The position numbers were made by a program, and so were the translations under genes. The notes under the pieces were generated by a model. It saw only the letters and a list, made by a program, of their open reading frames with translations, was not told the DNA's origin and ran no database searches. Shown piece after piece: positions 1 to 8,252 of a DNA stretch of 38,974 nt; positions within the stretch are counted from its first letter, which is position 1, and every line of letters starts with the position of its first letter. Origin of the DNA: Polyangiaceae bacterium. GTDB lineage: Bacteria; Myxococcota_A; Polyangia; Polyangiales; Polyangiaceae. The stretch is taken from the NCBI GenBank assembly GCA_025937895.1, contig JAICQL010000055.1:1-38974 (forward strand). The letters are read 5' to 3'.

Positions 1-1
1 G

Positions 2-313
2 GAGAACCGCAAGGACGACTTCCGGCGCGAGATCATGAACTTCATCGGCGCCAAGGCCATCGAGGGCAAGCGCTTCGACTGGCAGACGAACGATCGCCTG
101 CGGCGCGCGCTGGAGCTCAAGCTGTTCGAAGATCAGAAGGACAGCATCAAGCTCAAGACCCTGGTCTCGGCTGTGGTGGACAAGGAGACGCAGGAGAAGA
201 TCGACGTGATCAAGAGCCGCCTGATGCGCTACTTCGGCTACAGCGAGGTCAGCGCCACGGACGTGCTCAACTACGTGGCGTCCATCTTCGCGCGCGGCGA
301 CGCGAAGCAGTGA
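2..313 (+). CDS. prkA: PrkA-family serine protein kinase, C-terminal end (partial)
   Basis: The reading frame is open from base 2 and ends in TGA at 311-313, so only about the last 103 residues are present. They include [34 protein letters not shown] and [21 protein letters not shown], a pattern I recognise from the C-terminal domain of PrkA/YeaG-type kinases. These are cytoplasmic AAA+-like serine kinases linked to stress, starvation and, in sporulating or fruiting bacteria, developmental responses. The kinase core lies upstream of the window. PrkA genes often precede a DUF444 (YeaH) gene and spoVR, but here the gene is followed by a terminator, so it appears to be the last gene of its transcript. 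Family assignment rests on recall of the C-terminal sequence pattern. Confidence 0.85.
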   Translation, partial: ENRKDDFRREIMNFIGAKAIEGKRFDWQTNDRLRRALELKLFEDQKDSIKLKTLVSAVVDKETQEKIDVIKSRLMRYFGYSEVSATDVLNYVASIFARGDAKQ

Positions 314-352
314 TGCGCTAGGCGCCGCCCGGCGCCGCGCTGCCGGTAGAAA

Positions 353-387
353 GGGCCTCCCCGCAAGGGTGAGGCCCGCTGCTTTTT
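353..387 (+). terminator. intrinsic terminator after prkA
   Basis: A strong hairpin begins 39 bases after the prkA stop codon. GGGCCTC (353-359) pairs with GAGGCCC (371-377), extended inward by CCC (360-362) against GGG (367-369) around a GCAA tetraloop, with one bulged T at 370. It is followed by GCTGC and five T (383-387). This is the clearest rho-independent terminator in the window. Confidence 0.88.
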
Positions 388-936
388 GTGGCGAGCGCTT
401 GCGCTGAGGGGAGCTCTGATGCTCCGAGCGCTCAGGTGGTTGCTGGTGGGTACGCAGCTCCAGACGTCGTGATCCGACGACCTGATCTGCGACGCTCGCG
501 CGAGCATCAGCGCAATGAGCGCGTGTGCGCCGCTCGGCGCAGCCGTGGGTAAGTGGTGCCGGGCGTGCGAAGCAACGAGCTGCGCACATCGCCAGCTCGT
601 TGACGCTGGCGCTCGCGGCTCGTCCCAATTTTGCGACGCACGTGTTTAGCGGCGACCCGTGCGCACCCTTCGAGTCATTACTCGTTTCAGCGCGGAGCAC
701 TTCAACGTCGTGCGCTGACCTACCGGAGCAGACTTCTGCTCCGCGGCGTACGCCGAGTGGACGTTGTGCAGACAGTCGCACGCAATGAGTGAGCGCAACT
801 TGGAGTGGCGCACGAGCCAGTGCTTTGGCGCGCGTCAAATCTGCGTTGAAGCAGGAAAAATGCCTGCGAACGCCGCATCTGCCTCACCCCGTGCTTTGCT
901 TAAAGTTAGGGCAGCCACGACCGTTCCCGGTTTACA
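388..936. other. gene-free region with inverted repeats
   Basis: About 550 bases with no frame resembling a protein: the open frames here have no motifs and low-complexity, frame-shadow composition. Several inverted repeats stand out. AACGAGCT (574-581) pairs with AGCTCGTT (594-601) around a 12-base loop. CGGAGCAGA and TCTGCTCCG form a 20-base perfect palindrome with a 2-base centre at 724-743. Neither is followed by a T tract. The stretch probably contains the promoter and control region for the protease gene at 937, and a small structured RNA is possible; I see no direct proof of either. Confidence 0.5.
724..743. promoter_or_regulatory. 20-bp perfect palindrome, operator-like
   Basis: CGGAGCAGA-CT-TCTGCTCCG is a perfect 9-bp inverted repeat with a 2-bp spacer, about 190 bp upstream of the protease start at 937. 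It could be a dimeric repressor site or an RNA hairpin. There is no T tract, so it is not a typical terminator. I do not recognise the motif as the site of a known regulator. Confidence 0.35.
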
Positions 937-2130
937 GTGGCTCGGGATAGTTCAGTTGAATTTCGTCGGACCAAGGTCAACGCGCTCGCCGCGCTCTTGG
1001 CGGCTGCATTGCCCTTCGTCGCACAGCAGGCCCGAGCGGACCAAGCTCCGGAGCAGGCAGAACCAGCACCCACTCCGCAGCAAAGCAATCTGGGCACGGC
1101 CGGAGCCCGGGGCGCGCGCTGGCAACAGAGCAGCGTGCTGGTCAGCGTGGAGCCCAGCGTAGATCAGCTGGGCGAGCGCGCGTTCGACGCCGTCGTCGCC
1201 GCTGCCTCCACCTGGCAGAACGCGCCGGGCATCCTGCCCACCATGGTGGTGGAGCGCGGTCCCGAGGATGAGGTGGGCTACCGCCGCAGCGGCAAGAACC
1301 GCAACACGGTGCGCTTCTCCGCCGATGGCGATCCGCTCGCGAATGGCGCGCTGGCCATCACCGTCATCACCTTCGACGCGCACGCCAAGCAGATCCTGGA
1401 CGCCGACGTGGTGCTGAACGGCGAGCACGGCTTCGACTTCTACGAACACGACTCGCGCAACGAGAACAAGGGCACGTACGATCTGCAGAACGTGCTGACC
1501 CACGAGTTCGGTCACCTGCTGGGTCTGGGTGAAGACTTCGTGGACGAGGACGCGACGATGTTCGCGTATTCGCAGCCCGGTGAGACCGGCAAGCGCGACC
1601 TCGAGGTGGTGGACAAGAACTCGATCGCGGCGCTGTACGACGAGGAGCTGGAGCCCGACGCGCAGGGCGGCTGCGGCGGCGCCACCATCGCCGGCTATCA
1701 GGGCGAGAACTGGATCTGGGCGGCGCTCGGTCTGGGTGGCCTCGGCTTCCTGATGCGCCGCCGCTCACTGCGCGGTGGTGCGCTGACGGCGGCCGCGCTG
1801 GGCGCGCTGCTGGCCGGCGTGGGGGCTCCGGACTCTGCTGCCGACGCCGCGGTCATCGCCAGTGTTGCCCAGGACGGCGAACAGACGCTCTCGCTCAGCG
1901 TGAGCGAGGCCGAGTCCAGCTGGCAAGGCGGCGTGATCGTCACCCAGCTGAGCCTGCGCGGCCAGGGCAGCGAGGAGCTGCACGTGCGCGCGCTCGGCGG
2001 CAGGGTCGGCGACCTGGTGCAGGTGGTGGGCCACGCGCTGCCGCCCGGCGTGGGCGACGCCGTACGCATCAAGCTGAGCTCGCTCGGCGACGGCGAAGGC
2101 CTGTGGCTGAGCCCGATGCTGGCAGAGTAA
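937..2130 (+). CDS. secreted matrixin-like zinc metalloprotease with internal sorting-tail-like segment
   Basis: 397 residues from a GTG start; no clear Shine-Dalgarno precedes it, so the start is tentative. Residues 10-34 form a signal peptide (RRTK, hydrophobic stretch, ARA cleavage motif). The catalytic motif is HEFGHLLGLGED at 189-200: H189, E190 and H193 are canonical, but the third ligand position is E199 (then D200) rather than His. ATMFAY (206-211) fits the Met-turn. Around residues 246-277 a GGCGG motif is followed by a transmembrane helix and RRR, the layout of myxobacterial C-terminal sorting tails. Unusually, the protein then continues with a second signal-peptide-like segment (281-304) and about 93 more residues of unknown fold. 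It probably cleaves extracellular or envelope proteins. The PilZ gene follows 20 bp downstream. Confidence 0.75.
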   Translation: MARDSSVEFRRTKVNALAALLAAALPFVAQQARADQAPEQAEPAPTPQQSNLGTAGARGARWQQSSVLVSVEPSVDQLGERAFDAVVAAASTWQNAPGILPTMVVERGPEDEVGYRRSGKNRNTVRFSADGDPLANGALAITVITFDAHAKQILDADVVLNGEHGFDFYEHDSRNENKGTYDLQNVLTHEFGHLLGLGEDFVDEDATMFAYSQPGETGKRDLEVVDKNSIAALYDEELEPDAQGGCGGATIAGYQGENWIWAALGLGGLGFLMRRRSLRGGALTAAALGALLAGVGAPDSAADAAVIASVAQDGEQTLSLSVSEAESSWQGGVIVTQLSLRGQGSEELHVRALGGRVGDLVQVVGHALPPGVGDAVRIKLSSLGDGEGLWLSPMLAE

Positions 2131-2150
2131 TCGCAACAAAGGGACAAGTC

Positions 2151-2588
2151 ATGGTGAGCAATGCCGGTCCGCGCCGCGAGGCGGAATTCACGAAGAAGCG
2201 AGAGGCCGGCAGCGGCGCCGCCAGCGAGGTGCGCGAGGCCAGCGGGCGCCGGGAGCACGATCGCTTCGGCGTCGAGCTCGACGTGACCGTCACCAGCGAT
2301 CACAACTTCTACGCCGGCTTCGTCGAGAACATGTCGGTGGGCGGCATCTTCATCGCCACCCACCAGCTCAAGCCGGTCGGCTCAAAGCTGGAGTTCTCGG
2401 TGAACCTGCCGGGGCGCGAGCGGCCGATCACGGGCACTGGCGAGGTGCGCTGGGTGCGCGTGTACTCCGAGGCCAGCAACGTGCCGCCGGGCATGGGCAT
2501 CAAGTTCGACAAGGTCGAGCCCGACGCGCTGAAGGGCATCCAGGACTTCCTGGCCCAGCGCGAGCCGCTGTTCTACGACGAAGATTGA
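2151..2588 (+). CDS. PilZ domain protein (probable c-di-GMP effector)
   Basis: 145 residues from ATG 2151, chosen because AAGGGA lies 6 bases upstream; an earlier in-frame start at 2103 would overlap the protease gene and lacks a comparable site. The first 30 residues are charged and probably disordered. The PilZ signature follows: RREHDRF supplies the arginine-rich RxxxR-type motif, and ENMSVGGIFI matches the (D/N)xSxxG motif that contacts cyclic di-GMP. GEVRWVR and GMGIKFDKVEPDALKGIQDFL complete the usual beta-barrel and closing helix. PilZ proteins act in the cytoplasm, linking c-di-GMP to motility, polysaccharide or transcription; the partner is not evident. It probably shares a transcript with the upstream protease and converges on the acyltransferase gene one base away. 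Confidence 0.85.
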   Translation: MVSNAGPRREAEFTKKREAGSGAASEVREASGRREHDRFGVELDVTVTSDHNFYAGFVENMSVGGIFIATHQLKPVGSKLEFSVNLPGRERPITGTGEVRWVRVYSEASNVPPGMGIKFDKVEPDALKGIQDFLAQREPLFYDED

Positions 2589-2606
2589 GCTACGACGAAG
2601 ACTGCG
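2573..2606. repeat. 17-bp tandem duplication spanning two convergent stop codons
   Basis: CTACGACGAAGATTGAG (2573-2589) is immediately followed by CTACGACGAAGACTGCG (2590-2606), 15 of 17 bases identical. The first copy contains the TGA stop of the PilZ gene; the second begins with CTA, the TAG stop of the opposing acyltransferase gene. Confidence 0.8.
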
Positions 2607-3486
2607 CCGGTACGGAGCCCGCGCTCGCCTGCTGCTCGGCGGCGCGCAGCGCTTTCTCCTCCTGGCCCAGCTTGCGCACCTCATCCAGGCAGCGCTCGGA
2701 CAGGCGGGTGAACAGCCGCGCCGACGGCGGCTCTGCCAGCAGCTCGCCGAAGTCGATGGGCGAGCCGAACACGCTGTGGATCGGGATGCCCGTGCCGTCG
2801 AAGTTGCTCAGCACCTGGCGGGGCAAGTTGTTGGGCAGCAGACCATTGGTGAACACCGGCACCACGGGTACGCCGCGCGCCGCGTGGATGAGCCGGCCCA
2901 CCCCGCTCTTGGCCGGCAGCAGCTGATACGGATCGTCCCCCGGGTTGCGGCGCCCTTCGGGGTGGATGCCGACCAGGGTCTCGCCCTGCATCAAGAGCTC
3001 CGCCAGCTCCTCCAGCCCCAGCGCGTTCAGCGAGGCCAGGCGCTTGTCGCGGAACAGCGGCGGATACATGGCAAAGAAGCTCATCACGCCGTTGACCAGG
3101 AAGCCCGCGGCGGTGTCGTAGAAGAAGTTGGAGCGCACCGGGAAGACGATGCGGTGCCGCAGCTTCCAGCGCAGCAGCGCCGCCGTCAGCACGTACAGAT
3201 CAAAGAAGCTGCGGTGGTTGCAGACCAGGATGAAGCTCTTGTGCGGCGCCAGGAACTCCAGCCGCTCGATGTGATGGATGCGGTGCAGCCTGCTGGTGGC
3301 AATGGTGATCCACTGCTGGCCGATGGTGCGCTGGCACCAGCGCAGCGTGTCGTCCAGCACGCCGGGCTCCAGGGTGCGGCGGATGGCGCGCAGCTGGAAG
3401 TGCTCCATCCGGCTCACCTTGCCGCGCGCTGCGCGCTGCAGCGCATCGGCCGCCGAGTGGCGCGCCGGGACGGACTCGTCGTTCAC
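2590..3486 (-). CDS. PlsC-type 1-acylglycerol-3-phosphate/lysophospholipid acyltransferase
   Basis: 298 residues from a GTG start at 3486. The catalytic acyltransferase motif NHRSFFD (H91, D96) and the substrate-binding motif GIHPEGRR (P176-E177-G178-R179) are both present in the usual order, with hydrophobic stretches between them. The family transfers an acyl chain from acyl-CoA or acyl-ACP to a lysolipid or related acceptor at the inner face of the cytoplasmic membrane. About 30 residues longer at each end than a minimal PlsC, so it may be a paralogue acting on a specialised lipid rather than the housekeeping enzyme. It is divergent from the large ATPase gene and convergent with the PilZ gene. 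Confidence 0.85.
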   Translation of the reverse strand: MNDESVPARHSAADALQRAARGKVSRMEHFQLRAIRRTLEPGVLDDTLRWCQRTIGQQWITIATSRLHRIHHIERLEFLAPHKSFILVCNHRSFFDLYVLTAALLRWKLRHRIVFPVRSNFFYDTAAGFLVNGVMSFFAMYPPLFRDKRLASLNALGLEELAELLMQGETLVGIHPEGRRNPGDDPYQLLPAKSGVGRLIHAARGVPVVPVFTNGLLPNNLPRQVLSNFDGTGIPIHSVFGSPIDFGELLAEPPSARLFTRLSERCLDEVRKLGQEEKALRAAEQQASAGSVPAQSSS

Positions 3487-3610
3487 CGCCCCGCTGCCCT
3501 CCGGCGCGATCCAGCGCCGGCTGCGAAGGCCTCGACTGCTCTCACAGCCGGGCTTTTATCAGCAGTCCTCGGGCGGGTGAAGTCGGAGCGCCGGGGCCCG
3601 CCCGCCCGGC

Positions 3611-6600
3611 TTGCGCCATCGGGGAACCCGTGCGAAAGGTGGGGGGTTGTCCGGGATTGACCCGATCGAGGCGGAGAGCCCAGAAAAGCCCGAGCGGAGC
3701 AGCAGGCTGTCGCCGGAGCGTGCCGTTCGGCTCGGTATGCCGGTGGCGCGCGCCCTGTCTTCCGTCGCTGGTTTGTTCCGGGCCCGCTCGCGGCGGGCGG
3801 CCGTGGGCAGCACGCGCGCGCACGTCGAGTTCCGGCCGGTTCGTCCCGATCAGCTGGAGGCGCTGAGCAACGCGATGCAGCGCATCGCGCTCTCCCTCGG
3901 GCGCCTGCACTGGGTCGAGGTCAACCCCGACACGCAGCGGGTCGTGTTCTCTTTTGAACGCGGAGCCTACGACGAGCACGAGCTGTGTGAGGCGGTGGCC
4001 GCTGCCGAGCGCGAGGCGGGGCTCGATCGCGAGCGCTTCTCGGAGGAGCGGCGCTGGCACCCGGCCGACGAGATCGAGCAGCTGCGCGTGCTGGTGGAGC
4101 TGCTGGCGGACGGCGCGGCCTTCCTGTTCGGGCTGGGGCTGCGCTTCTCACCGCTGCCCGCGCTGCCCTTCGGTGGCAACCTGGTGGCGCTGCTCTCGCT
4201 GCTGCAGTCGGTGCCGCGCCTGCGCCGCCGGCTGGAGGAGCGCCTGGGCCGCGAGCGCGCCGAGTTCCTGCTGAACCTGGTCACCTCGCTGGCGCAGGGC
4301 GTCGCGCAGCGGCCCTTCAACTCGTTCGTGGATGCGCTGCACAAGCTGGCCACCCTGGGTGAGGTGCGCTCGCAGCGCGAGCTGTGGCAGCGCCGTGAGG
4401 CCGAGCTGTGCAAGCCGCCGGAGCTGGTGCCCGAGGGGCGCAGCCAGCGCTGGTCGCGGCCCGTGCCGCTGCCGCGTGGCCCGATCGAGGAGTACGCCGA
4501 CCGCGCTGTGTTCGTGTCGCTGGGCGGCTTCGCGCTCAGCTTCCTCACCACGCGCAGCTTCCAGCGCGCCAGCGCGGCGCTGTTCGGCGGCCTGCCCCGC
4601 CCGGCGCGGCTGGCGCGCGAGGTGTTCGCCTCGCGGCTGTCGCAGGCGCTGGCCGCGCGCGGGGTGCTGGTGCTGGATCAGCGCGTCCTGCGCCGGCTGG
4701 ATCGCATCGACTGCCTGGTGCTGCACCCGGACCTGCTGCGCCGCCGTCAGTTCGTGATCGGCGGCGTGTTCGCCGACGATCCGGAGGACATCCACGAGGC
4801 GCGCGCGCATATCGAGCAGCTGTTCAACGCCAAGCGGCCGCTGGAGGTGCAGACCGACGGGCTGTGGCAGCTGGGGCCGTTCGGGCGCTCCGAGGCTACC
4901 AGCGACGCGCTGCTGCAGAAGCACGCGCGCGAGCGGGAGAAGCAGGGCGGCCTGGTGCTGGCGCTGGAGCGCGCGGGGCGCATGGTGGCTGCCGTCGAGA
5001 TCCAGATCCTGGCTCAGACCGGGGTGGAGGAGCTGATCGACGTCGCGCACGACGCCGAGATGCGCGTGGTGATCGCCTCCGGCAGCCAGGAGATCCTGCA
5101 GGACCTCAACGCCGACGAGGTCATCTCCGAGAGCGAGGGGCTGCTGGCGGGGGTGCGGCGCCTGCAGCGCGAGGGCAAGGCCGTGTGCCTGGTGGCGCCG
5201 AGTGGCGCGGCGGAGCTCGCGGCCGCCGATTGCGCGGTGGGGCTGTGCAGCGCCGAGCGGCCCACGCCCTGGAGCGCGCACCTGCTGGTGGGCAACGATC
5301 TGGCGGACGTGCATTTCATCATCCAGGCTTGCTCCTGGGCGCGCCGGCTCTCCAAGCGCAGCGTCAAGATCGCGCTCACTGCCGCCACCCTGGGCACGGT
5401 GGCGTCGGCGGGCGGCTTGCTCTCCTTCACCCACCGGCGGGTGATGTTCGTGGTCAACACCGCCACCCTGGTGGCCATGTTCAACAGCGTGCGCGCCTCG
5501 CGCGCGCTGGAGCTGGAGGCGCTGCCGGCGCCGCGCGATCCCACGCCCTGGCACGCGCTGGAGGCGCAAGGCGTGCTGGTGCGCCTGGGCAGCAGCGAAC
5601 ACGGGCTGGGTCCTGCAGAGGTGGAGCGGCGGCGCCCGCGCGGCGAGCTGCACGGCCCCGTGCGCGGCTTGATGGGCCTGGGTGAGGCCATCGGCGACGA
5701 GCTGTTCAACCCGCTGGCGCCGCTGCTGGCAGCCGGCGCCGCGCTCTCGGCCATGGTTGGCTCGCTCTCGGACGCGCTGGTGCTGGGCGGGGTGGTGGGC
5801 TCCAGCGCGGTGGCGGGTGGGGTGCAGCGCTTCCGCACGGAGCGCCGCATCCGGCGCCTGACCCGCACTCCGCCGGTGCAGGCGCTGGTGCGCCGCCACG
5901 GCTCGGAGCGCTACGTCGACGAGCACGAGCTGGTGATCGGTGACGTGGTGGTGCTCAACCCCGGCGACATCGTGCCGGCGGACTGCCGCGTGATCCAGGC
6001 CAGCGCGCTGGAGGTGGACGCAAGCAGCCTGACCGGTGAGTCGCTGCCGGTGAGCAAGGATGCCGCGGCCTCGTTCGAGCCGCAGATCGCCGATCGTCGC
6101 TCGATGCTGTACGCGGGCACGGTGATCGCTGCCGGGCGCGCCCTGGCCGTGGTGGTGGCCACGGGCGACGCAACCGTCGCGCGTCACGGCGCCAGCGGCG
6201 CTCGCGCGCTGCGCGGGCAGGGCGGGGTCGAGCAGCGCCTGCGCGATCTGATGGACCTGACGGGCCCGGTGGCGCTGGCCGCGTGCGTCGGCGTGGTCGG
6301 CGGAGGGCTGCTGCGCGGCCGCAAGCTGGAGGATCTGGTGGGCACGGGCGTGAGCCTGGCCGTGGCCTCCGTGCCCGAGGGCTTGCCGCTGCTGGCCACC
6401 GCGGCGCAGCTGTCGGCGGCAGAGCGGCTCTCGGCGCGTCAGGCGCTGGTGCGCAACCCGCGCTCGATCGAGGCGCTCGGGCGCATCGACGTCATCTGCT
6501 TCGACAAGACCGGCACGGTCACGCGCGGCCAGCTGGAGCTGTCGGAGGTGTACGGCGCCGGCCGCTTCGTACCGCTCGCGGAGTGCGGCCCGGCGCAGCA

Positions 6601-8233
6601 GGCGGCGCTGGCGGTGGGCGCACGCGCCACGGCGGGCGAGCAGCGCAGCCTGGGCGCGGCGGATCCGACCGACGATGCCCTGCGCCGAGCGGGCGCGCAG
6701 CTGGGGGTCGGGGTGGAGACGGGCGCGTTCGGCTGGCGGCGGGTGAGCGAGATCAACTTCGCGCCGGGCCGCAACTATCACGCCACCCTGGCGGAGACGG
6801 CGCAGGGCCCGCTGCTCAGCGTGAAGGGCGCGCCCGAGGTCATCCTGCCGCTGTGCGAGCGCGTGCGGGGCAGCCAGGGGCCGCTCGCCGAGGCCGCGCG
6901 TCAGGCGCTGGCGGAGGAGGTGGACCACCTGGCGCGCCAGGGGCTGCGCGTGCTGGCGGTGGCCGAGCGCGCGTTCCCCAGCATCGAGCCGCTGGAGCCC
7001 CGCCACGTCGCCGGGCTCGAGTTCGTGGGCTTCCTCGCCTTCAGCGATCCGCTGCGCCCCACCTCCAAGCGAGCCATCCAGCGCATCCGGCGCGCCGGCG
7101 TGCGCACCCTGATGCTCACCGGCGATCACCCCAGCACGGCGCGCGCCATCGCCGAGGGGCTGGGGCTGCTGGGCGATCGCCGTGTGCTCTCCGGCAGCGA
7201 GCTGGCGCACCTGAGCGACGAGGAGCTGGACGAGCAGCTGCCCCACGTGGCCGTGTTCGCGCGGGTCACGCCCTCGCAGAAGGTGCGCGTGGTGCGCGCG
7301 CTGCAGCGCACGGGCCGCGTGGTGGGCATGGTGGGCGACGGCACCAACGACGCGCCCGCCATCCGCCTGGCAGACTGCGGCATCGCCATCGGCGAGCACG
7401 GTACCGCGGCGGCGCGCGGCGCGGCGGACGTGGTGCTGATGGATGGCCGGGTGGAGACGCTGGTCGACGCCATCATCGAGGGCCGCGCCATGTGGTCGAG
7501 CGTGCGCGACGCGGTCAGCATCCTGCTCGGCGGCAACCTGGGGGAGATTGGCTTCACGCTCGGGGTGGGCTTGATCGAGGGCCGCCCGCCGCTCAACGCG
7601 CGGCAGCTGCTGCTGGTCAACTTGCTCACCGATGTCGCGCCCGCCATGGCCATCGCCCTGCGGCCGCCGTCGGGCGACGCGCTGCAGGTGCTGGCCACGA
7701 TGACCCCGGAGGAGACGCTCGGGCGCCCCTTGAACCGGCAGATCGCCTTCCGTGCGCTGGCCACGGCCGCGGGCGCCAGCGGCGCGTGGGCGGTGGCGCG
7801 GCTCACGGGCGGCACGGGGCGGGCGCGCACCGTGGCCCTGGCCGCGCTCGTGGGCTCACAGCTCGGCCAGACCCTGCGCTCCGGCGGGCTCAGCACCCCG
7901 GTGGTCACCACCAGCCTGCTCTCGGCAGCGGCGCTGGTCGGCGTGATCCAGACCCCCGGTCTCAGCCATTTCTTCGGCTGCCGCCCGCTGGGGCCGTTCG
8001 GCTGGGGCACGGCCATCGTCGCCTCCATCGCGGCCACCAGCTTCGCCTCCACGGCAGCCCGCGTGCTGCAGCGCGATGTGCTCACCCCGCTGCGCCTGGC
8101 GCAGACCTGGGGTGACTCGCCCACGGAAGAGCCCACCTGGGCGGGGCGGGTCAGCATCAATCCCGGGCGTCCAGTGTCGGCAGACGTGCGCGCCGTGGTG
8201 GACGCCGTATTCGTCGACGGCGCCGATCACTGA
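3611..8233 (+). CDS. tandem P-type ATPase: degenerate N-terminal half fused to intact Ca2+-type cation pump
   Basis: Up to 1540 residues from TTG 3611; ATG 3737 (residue 43) is a plausible alternative start. The length matches mycobacterial CtpH/CtpI-type pumps. The second half (about 650-1540) is a complete P-type ATPase: TGES 808-811, DKTGT with phospho-acceptor D965, and VGDGTNDAP with D1243 and D1247. PEGLP (922-926), GGNLGE (N1309, E1312) and NLLTD (N1337, T1340, D1341) match the Ca2+-site residues of SERCA-like pumps in M4-M6, suggesting Ca2+ or a similar cation. The first half looks like a decayed P-type ATPase: an HMA-like fold (about 73-140), hydrophobic segments, a DKTGT-equivalent reading VLHPDLL (H372 for the aspartate), and a GDGxND-equivalent reading LVAPSGAAE (527-535), then two hydrophobic segments. 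The transport direction and ion are inferred. Confidence 0.88.
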   Translation: MRHRGTRAKGGGLSGIDPIEAESPEKPERSSRLSPERAVRLGMPVARALSSVAGLFRARSRRAAVGSTRAHVEFRPVRPDQLEALSNAMQRIALSLGRLHWVEVNPDTQRVVFSFERGAYDEHELCEAVAAAEREAGLDRERFSEERRWHPADEIEQLRVLVELLADGAAFLFGLGLRFSPLPALPFGGNLVALLSLLQSVPRLRRRLEERLGRERAEFLLNLVTSLAQGVAQRPFNSFVDALHKLATLGEVRSQRELWQRREAELCKPPELVPEGRSQRWSRPVPLPRGPIEEYADRAVFVSLGGFALSFLTTRSFQRASAALFGGLPRPARLAREVFASRLSQALAARGVLVLDQRVLRRLDRIDCLVLHPDLLRRRQFVIGGVFADDPEDIHEARAHIEQLFNAKRPLEVQTDGLWQLGPFGRSEATSDALLQKHAREREKQGGLVLALERAGRMVAAVEIQILAQTGVEELIDVAHDAEMRVVIASGSQEILQDLNADEVISESEGLLAGVRRLQREGKAVCLVAPSGAAELAAADCAVGLCSAERPTPWSAHLLVGNDLADVHFIIQACSWARRLSKRSVKIALTAATLGTVASAGGLLSFTHRRVMFVVNTATLVAMFNSVRASRALELEALPAPRDPTPWHALEAQGVLVRLGSSEHGLGPAEVERRRPRGELHGPVRGLMGLGEAIGDELFNPLAPLLAAGAALSAMVGSLSDALVLGGVVGSSAVAGGVQRFRTERRIRRLTRTPPVQALVRRHGSERYVDEHELVIGDVVVLNPGDIVPADCRVIQASALEVDASSLTGESLPVSKDAAASFEPQIADRRSMLYAGTVIAAGRALAVVVATGDATVARHGASGARALRGQGGVEQRLRDLMDLTGPVALAACVGVVGGGLLRGRKLEDLVGTGVSLAVASVPEGLPLLATAAQLSAAERLSARQALVRNPRSIEALGRIDVICFDKTGTVTRGQLELSEVYGAGRFVPLAECGPAQQAALAVGARATAGEQRSLGAADPTDDALRRAGAQLGVGVETGAFGWRRVSEINFAPGRNYHATLAETAQGPLLSVKGAPEVILPLCERVRGSQGPLAEAARQALAEEVDHLARQGLRVLAVAERAFPSIEPLEPRHVAGLEFVGFLAFSDPLRPTSKRAIQRIRRAGVRTLMLTGDHPSTARAIAEGLGLLGDRRVLSGSELAHLSDEELDEQLPHVAVFARVTPSQKVRVVRALQRTGRVVGMVGDGTNDAPAIRLADCGIAIGEHGTAAARGAADVVLMDGRVETLVDAIIEGRAMWSSVRDAVSILLGGNLGEIGFTLGVGLIEGRPPLNARQLLLVNLLTDVAPAMAIALRPPSGDALQVLATMTPEETLGRPLNRQIAFRALATAAGASGAWAVARLTGGTGRARTVALAALVGSQLGQTLRSGGLSTPVVTTSLLSAAALVGVIQTPGLSHFFGCRPLGPFGWGTAIVASIAATSFASTAARVLQRDVLTPLRLAQTWGDSPTEEPTWAGRVSINPGRPVSADVRAVVDAVFVDGADH

Positions 8234-8252
8234 GGCGCCGATCGCCCGGCGC

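Noticed and set aside
525..1162. Open frames upstream of the protease gene
   Set aside because: No motifs, odd composition (Ser/Arg/Cys-rich), and the later one overlaps the protease start in another frame.
4148..7399. Very long open frame antisense to the P-type ATPase gene
   Set aside because: The sense frame has all ATPase motifs; the antisense translation is His/Arg/Gln-rich without motifs, a typical GC-bias shadow.
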